DNA from: an uncultured Alphaproteobacteria bacterium | Lineage (GTDB): Bacteria > Pseudomonadota > Alphaproteobacteria > RF32 > CAG-239 | DNA: 64,000 nt | Direction: 5' to 3' | NCBI GenBank assembly: GCA_934254585.1 | Contig: CAKQLF010000001.1 | Location: 310,001-374,000, forward strand | Shown: piece by piece, positions 60,073 to 64,000 of the stretch | How the letters are laid out: each line of letters opens with the position of its first letter | Numbering within the stretch: the stretch's first letter is position 1 | Program-made: the position numbers and the translations under genes | The notes under the pieces: model-generated | Databases searched by the model: none | Told to the model about the DNA's origin: nothing | The model's input: only the letters and a program-made list of their open reading frames with translations

Positions 60073-60318
60073 TTAAATATTGTTATTATCATCATCTTTG
60101 CGTCCGTCGCAATCAGCTAAATTGCAAATAGCACAAACAGGGTCAATAATGACCGTGCCGACAACACCAATGCAAATTCCCCAAATTCGCGTCCATATAG
60201 ACATTTCAGACCTTGGAGAAACGGACTCTTTTAAAAGTTGAAAACAAAAGAAAGCCATAATGTTAAATATTAAATTAAACAAAAAAATTAAAATTACATA
60301 ATTATAAAAAACATACAT
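60073..60318 (-). CDS. Small membrane protein
   Basis: Up to 81 residues: hydrophobic N-terminus, a second hydrophobic stretch (GICIGVVGTVIIDPVCAICN) and a polar tail ending DDDNNNI. A promoter TTGACG-N17-TATATA at 60349-60321 would place the transcript start at or inside the first ATG, so Met21 (60258, MAFFCFQLL) may be the real start, giving 61 residues. No SD at either. Function unknown. Confidence 0.5.
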   Translation of the reverse strand: MYVFYNYVILIFLFNLIFNIMAFFCFQLLKESVSPRSEMSIWTRIWGICIGVVGTVIIDPVCAICNLADCDGRKDDDNNNI

Positions 60319-60320
60319 AA

Positions 60321-60349
60321 TATATATCGAAATTTGGCTTGTTCGTCAA
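60321..60349 (-). promoter_or_regulatory. Candidate promoter of the small membrane protein
   Basis: On the minus strand TTGACG, 17 bp, TATATA. The -10 abuts the first ATG of the gene at 60318. Confidence 0.45.
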
Positions 60350-60504
60350 TATACAAACATAAATTATTATTAGTTTGTTCTTCCATTTTGATTATTAATT
60401 TCTAATTTTAGGTGTTTCATCAGTGATATCTATCTTGAAAAACAGATGTTATTGTGCTAACTATGGCTAATAGCTCGTTATTATTTTATCTGGGGAGTAT
60501 GTTT

Positions 60505-61686
60505 ATGTCCGGTGATATTTGTATTCATAATGCTGTTGTGTTTAACGGCTATTCGATGATGAAAAATTGCGCCGTTTTAATCAGAAATGATAAAATTGTT
60601 GATGTGTTCAACGAAGAACGGTTTTCGCAAAAAAAATTCAGTGAAGGCACTCGTTTTATTGATGCTAAGGGCTGCAGTATTGCTCCGGGGTTTATTGATA
60701 CGCACATTCACGGTTTTGGTGGCTATGGAACTGAGGACTGTTCGGTAAAATCTATTCTCAAGATGTCCGAAGGATTGGCCAAATGGGGCGTAACTTCGTT
60801 TATTCCGACGCTATATTCCGAAAAGAAAGATAAAATGATACGCGGTATTCGGGCAATTGTAAAAGCAATGGGCAAAGAAACAGGAGCTAAAATCCTAGGG
60901 ATGCATCTTGAAGGGCCTTTTATTTCTCCCGACAGATTGGGTGTGCAATCCCCCGACACTATAAGTCCGGTAGATTTGGACCTGATGGAAGAATTGTGGA
61001 ACGCTTCCGAAGGTCATATTATCAATATGACTTTGGCTCCGGAAATAAAAAATATGCGAGAATTAGCTTTGTATTGCATTTCCAAGGGAATTGTTATGCA
61101 AGCCGGTCACACCAATGCCACTTATAAACAAATGATTGAGGGGATGCAGGCGCGAATTATGCATGTGACGCACTTGTTTAATGCGATGAGCCGAATGCAT
61201 CACCGTGACCCCGGGGCCGTGGGGGCAGTGTTTATTCACCCTGAATTATCGTGTGAAATTATTGCCGATGGTATTCATATAGATTCGGAAATTATAAAAT
61301 TTTTGCTGACCTGTAAGTCTTTGGATAAAGTTGTTTTGGTTACCGATGCTTTAAAGCCGACCAAACAAAAACACGGACCATTATTGGCTAATGGTGAAGA
61401 GGTATACTTGGATAAGTGCTTTTATCGCAAGTCGGATAAGGTGATTGCCGGTTCGGCTTTGACAATGATAGACAGTGTGAAAAATATTGTATCTTACGGA
61501 TTTAGGCTTGAAGAGGCTATTCATATGGCCTCGACTAATCCGGCGAGAATTATGAAACAAGACAATTTAGGAGTTATTGCCCCAGGATATGATGCAGATT
61601 TGGTTATGCTCAGCGACAAACTGAAAATAAAATATACAATTATCAAAGGTAAAATTTATGAGAAAGGAAAATTAGTATGCGCGTAA
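60505..61686 (+). CDS. nagA: N-acetylglucosamine-6-phosphate deacetylase
   Basis: A 393-residue amidohydrolase converting GlcNAc-6-P to GlcN-6-P. Metal motif DTHIHGFGGYGTED, catalytic/metal LEGPFISPDRLG, AGHTNATYKQM, HLFNAMSRMHHRDPG and the catalytic Asp in LVTDALKP are present. The start at 60505 (MSGDICIHN) is favoured by GGGGAGTATGTTT. Overlaps nagB by 10 nt. Together they feed amino sugars, e.g. from glycans or peptidoglycan, into glycolysis. Confidence 0.96.
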   Translation: MSGDICIHNAVVFNGYSMMKNCAVLIRNDKIVDVFNEERFSQKKFSEGTRFIDAKGCSIAPGFIDTHIHGFGGYGTEDCSVKSILKMSEGLAKWGVTSFIPTLYSEKKDKMIRGIRAIVKAMGKETGAKILGMHLEGPFISPDRLGVQSPDTISPVDLDLMEELWNASEGHIINMTLAPEIKNMRELALYCISKGIVMQAGHTNATYKQMIEGMQARIMHVTHLFNAMSRMHHRDPGAVGAVFIHPELSCEIIADGIHIDSEIIKFLLTCKSLDKVVLVTDALKPTKQKHGPLLANGEEVYLDKCFYRKSDKVIAGSALTMIDSVKNIVSYGFRLEEAIHMASTNPARIMKQDNLGVIAPGYDADLVMLSDKLKIKYTIIKGKIYEKGKLVCA

Positions 61687-62471
61687 TAATAAAAGATGAC
61701 AAAGAACTGGTGGCTAATTGGGCGGCAAATTATGTTGCTTATAAAATCAATCGGTTTAAACCTACTCCGAACAAACCATTTGTTTTGGGATTGCCGACCG
61801 GTTCTACTCCTCTTGGTATGTATAGCAAACTGATTAAACTGTATCAAGAAGGCAAAGTTTCATTTGCCAATGTCGTCACTTTTAATATGGACGAATACAT
61901 TGGTCTTGCGCCGGAACATCCTCAGAGTTATCATTATTTTATGTATGAGAACTTTTTTAATCATATTGATATTCAAAAGAAAAATATTCATATTTTGGAC
62001 GGTTTAACCAAAGACTATGAAAAAGAGTGTTCTGAATATGAACGCAAAATTAAAGAAATTGGCGGTATTCATCTGTTTATCGGCGGAGTGGGCGAAGACG
62101 GACATATTGCTTTTAATGAGCCGTTTTCTTCACTTTCTTCTCGAACCAGAGTAAAAACACTGACGGAAAGCACCATAAAAGCAAACTCCAGATTTTTTGA
62201 TTATGATTTATCAAAAGTTCCGACCCAAGCTTTGACCGTGGGTGTCGGTACAATTATGGACGCTAAAGAAGTTATGATTTTGGCAACCGGAAAAAATAAG
62301 GCTCAAGCTTTGAAACACAGCATAGAAGAGGGAATTAGCCACGTTTGGACTTTATCAGAATTGCAGCGACATCAATATGGAATTATTGTTTGCGACAAAG
62401 ACGCGGTTGCAGATTTGAGCGAATCGACTGTGAAATATTTTTTGGAAATTGAAAGCAAAATTCCAGGGTAG
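61677..62471 (+). CDS. nagB: Glucosamine-6-phosphate deaminase
   Basis: A 264-residue isomerase/deaminase producing fructose-6-P and ammonia. LGLPTGSTPLGMY phosphate loop, catalytic Asp in FNMDEYIGL, GVGEDGHIAFNEP with the ring-opening His, and ALTVGVGTIMDAKEVMILATG are intact. The ATG lies inside the last codons of nagA (translational coupling), with GAAAGGAAAA as SD. No PTS or permease gene is adjacent. Confidence 0.97.
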   Translation: MRVIIKDDKELVANWAANYVAYKINRFKPTPNKPFVLGLPTGSTPLGMYSKLIKLYQEGKVSFANVVTFNMDEYIGLAPEHPQSYHYFMYENFFNHIDIQKKNIHILDGLTKDYEKECSEYERKIKEIGGIHLFIGGVGEDGHIAFNEPFSSLSSRTRVKTLTESTIKANSRFFDYDLSKVPTQALTVGVGTIMDAKEVMILATGKNKAQALKHSIEEGISHVWTLSELQRHQYGIIVCDKDAVADLSESTVKYFLEIESKIPG

Positions 62472-62552
62472 AAAATACCCGCCTTTCTTATCTGCTATTG
62501 TAACGAACATATTTTTGCTGACAAGATAAAAGTATTATGTCAGAACTTATAT

Positions 62553-64000
62553 TTAATATGGTTTTATCAGTTCCTTTTTTAGTGCGCTGTGCTTTTGCTT
62601 ATATTTTTTATGTATTTTTCCAAATGTGACTTTAGACAAGATTTTATACATATAATACTTCAGCTTTTTATGTTTTAAGCCAACAGTATTTTTGACTAAC
62701 CAAGCAGCTGTTTGTAATAACAAATTTTCATATTCATTGGTTGTACGCGCATATTTCCACCAAACATCGGCAAGTTCAACGTTGGTGTTTTTCCACGGCT
62801 TCACTGCTCCGGAATAATGAACAACATAAGGATTTTTCCGAACTTTAAAATATTCTAAATATTCTTCAAAACTTAATTGATGATCCAGATCCTTTACAAA
62901 ATACGGCAAATGCCACAGTACATTCCATTTCATCGGCAAAGGCTGATAATCTCCGTCAAACACAGAATTTAGAACACATTGATCGACAAACAGCGGATTT
63001 TTTATCTCTGCTAAATGGTCAATAAACTTGTTTGTAAAATTCATTTTCCGCAGCGTCAAAATATCCAACAGCAACACCCCTGCTTGAAAATAACTTTCGG
63101 GATTTTTCATTTTAAGCTTATCGGTTAAATAATCCAACATTTTGCGAGATGTATCAACCCGCATCATCCGCTTCATTTCAATATCCGGAACAGCCGCAAC
63201 CGCGTGTCCAGACATATCACAGCCATATAACTCCGCAAGATTATGATTGACAACCAAATCGCAATCTAAATAAAGGACACGGTTAAAATTCTTAAAAATC
63301 TCGGGAATGAAAAAACGATAATAAGTCGCCATGCTGAAATACGCGTTTAAAGAAAACGAGGAAACATCACACTCATCCAAATACGGATTTATATCAACAA
63401 ACCGCACAAAAAAATTATCATCAGCCAAAGACAAGATATGTTTTTTGTTATCCGTGGAAATTCCGCCGTCCAAAATATATATTTCATATTTATCTTTTAG
63501 CTTTCGATTTTCTTTAATCGATGCTATTGTCACCAAAAGACACGGCGCGTAATTATCATCGGCGGATAGGCAAACCGTCACGGCATTTTCAGAAAACTTT
63601 GGCAAAATTTCAATTTTTGCATTTTTTTCAACATGCAGATGCACGCATTTTTTGACTTTTAACCGCTTTTCTTTTTCGGCAATAAATATTCCGGTTAAGC
63701 GTTCGGCGACAAACCCCGGCATGCGCTGATTATAATATGTCGCCCGCGGATAATCCATTCTTTGATGAATTTTGAAAAGAATGTCGAATAAGGTTTCGCA
63801 ATATTCAAAAAACAACTCCCTTTTCATGATAAACATATTATAATAATAGCCTTTGTCGCGTTCTAAATATGGTTCGGCAATCGCGGCGTATTGGGGATGC
63901 TGTGCCGTTAGCCATGAGACGGCGTCTTTCAAATCAGAAGTTCCGTGACATTTATCAAACACCTTTAAAGACGAATATCCTTTGCCGTTTTTTTCATACG
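62553..64000 (-). CDS. DUF4422-GT8 fusion glycosyltransferase, 5' end cut
   Basis: The frame is open to the window edge: 482 residues are visible and the N-terminus is missing. The first 100 residues (YYYNMFIMKRELFFEYCETL, GFVAERLTGIFI) match the C-terminal part of DUF4422 glycosyltransferase domains; from residue about 140 a GT8 domain follows (VTVCLSADDNYAPCLLVTIA, RVLYLDCDLVVNHNLAELY with the DxD site, YFQAGVLLLDI, WNVLWHLPYF, VVHYSGAVKPWK). Two transferase modules in one chain suggest sequential addition of sugars to a surface glycan. GT8 enzymes often use UDP-glucose or UDP-galactose. Confidence 0.85.
   Translation of the reverse strand, partial: YEKNGKGYSSLKVFDKCHGTSDLKDAVSWLTAQHPQYAAIAEPYLERDKGYYYNMFIMKRELFFEYCETLFDILFKIHQRMDYPRATYYNQRMPGFVAERLTGIFIAEKEKRLKVKKCVHLHVEKNAKIEILPKFSENAVTVCLSADDNYAPCLLVTIASIKENRKLKDKYEIYILDGGISTDNKKHILSLADDNFFVRFVDINPYLDECDVSSFSLNAYFSMATYYRFFIPEIFKNFNRVLYLDCDLVVNHNLAELYGCDMSGHAVAAVPDIEMKRMMRVDTSRKMLDYLTDKLKMKNPESYFQAGVLLLDILTLRKMNFTNKFIDHLAEIKNPLFVDQCVLNSVFDGDYQPLPMKWNVLWHLPYFVKDLDHQLSFEEYLEYFKVRKNPYVVHYSGAVKPWKNTNVELADVWWKYARTTNEYENLLLQTAAWLVKNTVGLKHKKLKYYMYKILSKVTFGKIHKKYKQKHSALKKELIKPY

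Noticed and set aside
1..64000. CRISPR arrays, prophage, integrase or insertion sequence
   Set aside because: No regularly spaced repeats, no transposase, integrase or phage structural genes were seen on either strand.

Overview
The window is an AT-rich chromosomal segment of an alphaproteobacterium. The best lineage markers are a full-length CtrA cell-cycle regulator (40163-40855), a two-subunit-alpha proton-translocating transhydrogenase (pntAA-pntAB-pntB), YbaB/RecR next to dnaX and the SRP RNA, and a Gram-negative envelope set (LpxC, KdsB, BamD, LptG, Pal, CpoB). Low GC, nagA-nagB amino-sugar catabolism, small glycosyltransferase loci and pilin-like proteins starting G|RSMIEML fit an uncultured, probably gut-associated alphaproteobacterium. 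That ecological reading is inference.

Layout. 1-4200: partial PfkB kinase, a pair of half-size chromate transporters, the transhydrogenase operon. 4200-8150: a 47-codon putative gene, an orphan exported protein, cysS and gltX. 8150-10906: MlaC-like and amino-acid-binding periplasmic proteins, then tRNA-Trp-secE-nusG. 10907-11252: palindromic repeats. 11253-14303: a 1016-residue secreted Cys-rich protein. 14572-21291: HxlR regulator, RgpF-like protein, rsmI-yraN divergent from an LpoA-like lipoprotein, then SRP RNA-dnaX-ybaB-recR. 21335-23215: a pilin-like gene behind about 1.2 kb of inverted repeats. 24130-27720: MraZ operator and mraZ-rsmH-ftsL-ftsI. 27925-32760: pal, cpoB-tilS-HAD-HIT-kdsB. 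32945-35257: a second giant Cys-rich secreted protein, a paralogue of the first. 35494-39123: a Cys/His-rich membrane protein, a polytopic membrane protein and a GT2. 39271-43394: tRNA-Glu, sodB, ctrA, glmM, an outer-membrane barrel. 43518-52502: rnpB, lpxC-bamD-recN-uvrC-pgsA and an OmpR/EnvZ-type pair. 52739-57820: lptG-cysK-(unknown)-gmk on one strand, SDR and tag on the other. 57942-64000: tRNA-Ser, a second pilin-like gene with a structured leader, two orphan genes, nagA-nagB and a partial DUF4422-GT8 fusion.

Most genes are housekeeping genes of envelope growth, division, repair and translation. The less ordinary content is (i) the two giant secreted Cys-rich paralogues, both starting CFLP after the signal peptide; (ii) two orphan pilin-like genes whose upstream regions carry unusual inverted repeats, one resembling a terminator/antiterminator switch; (iii) a ten-A tract in dnaX with stops in both shifted frames, as expected for gamma production by slippage; and (iv) a four-repeat, 10-bp-periodic MraZ operator. 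No CRISPR array, prophage, transposase or integrase was seen. Coordinates of RNA ends, promoters and hairpins are hand-read and may be off by a few bases.
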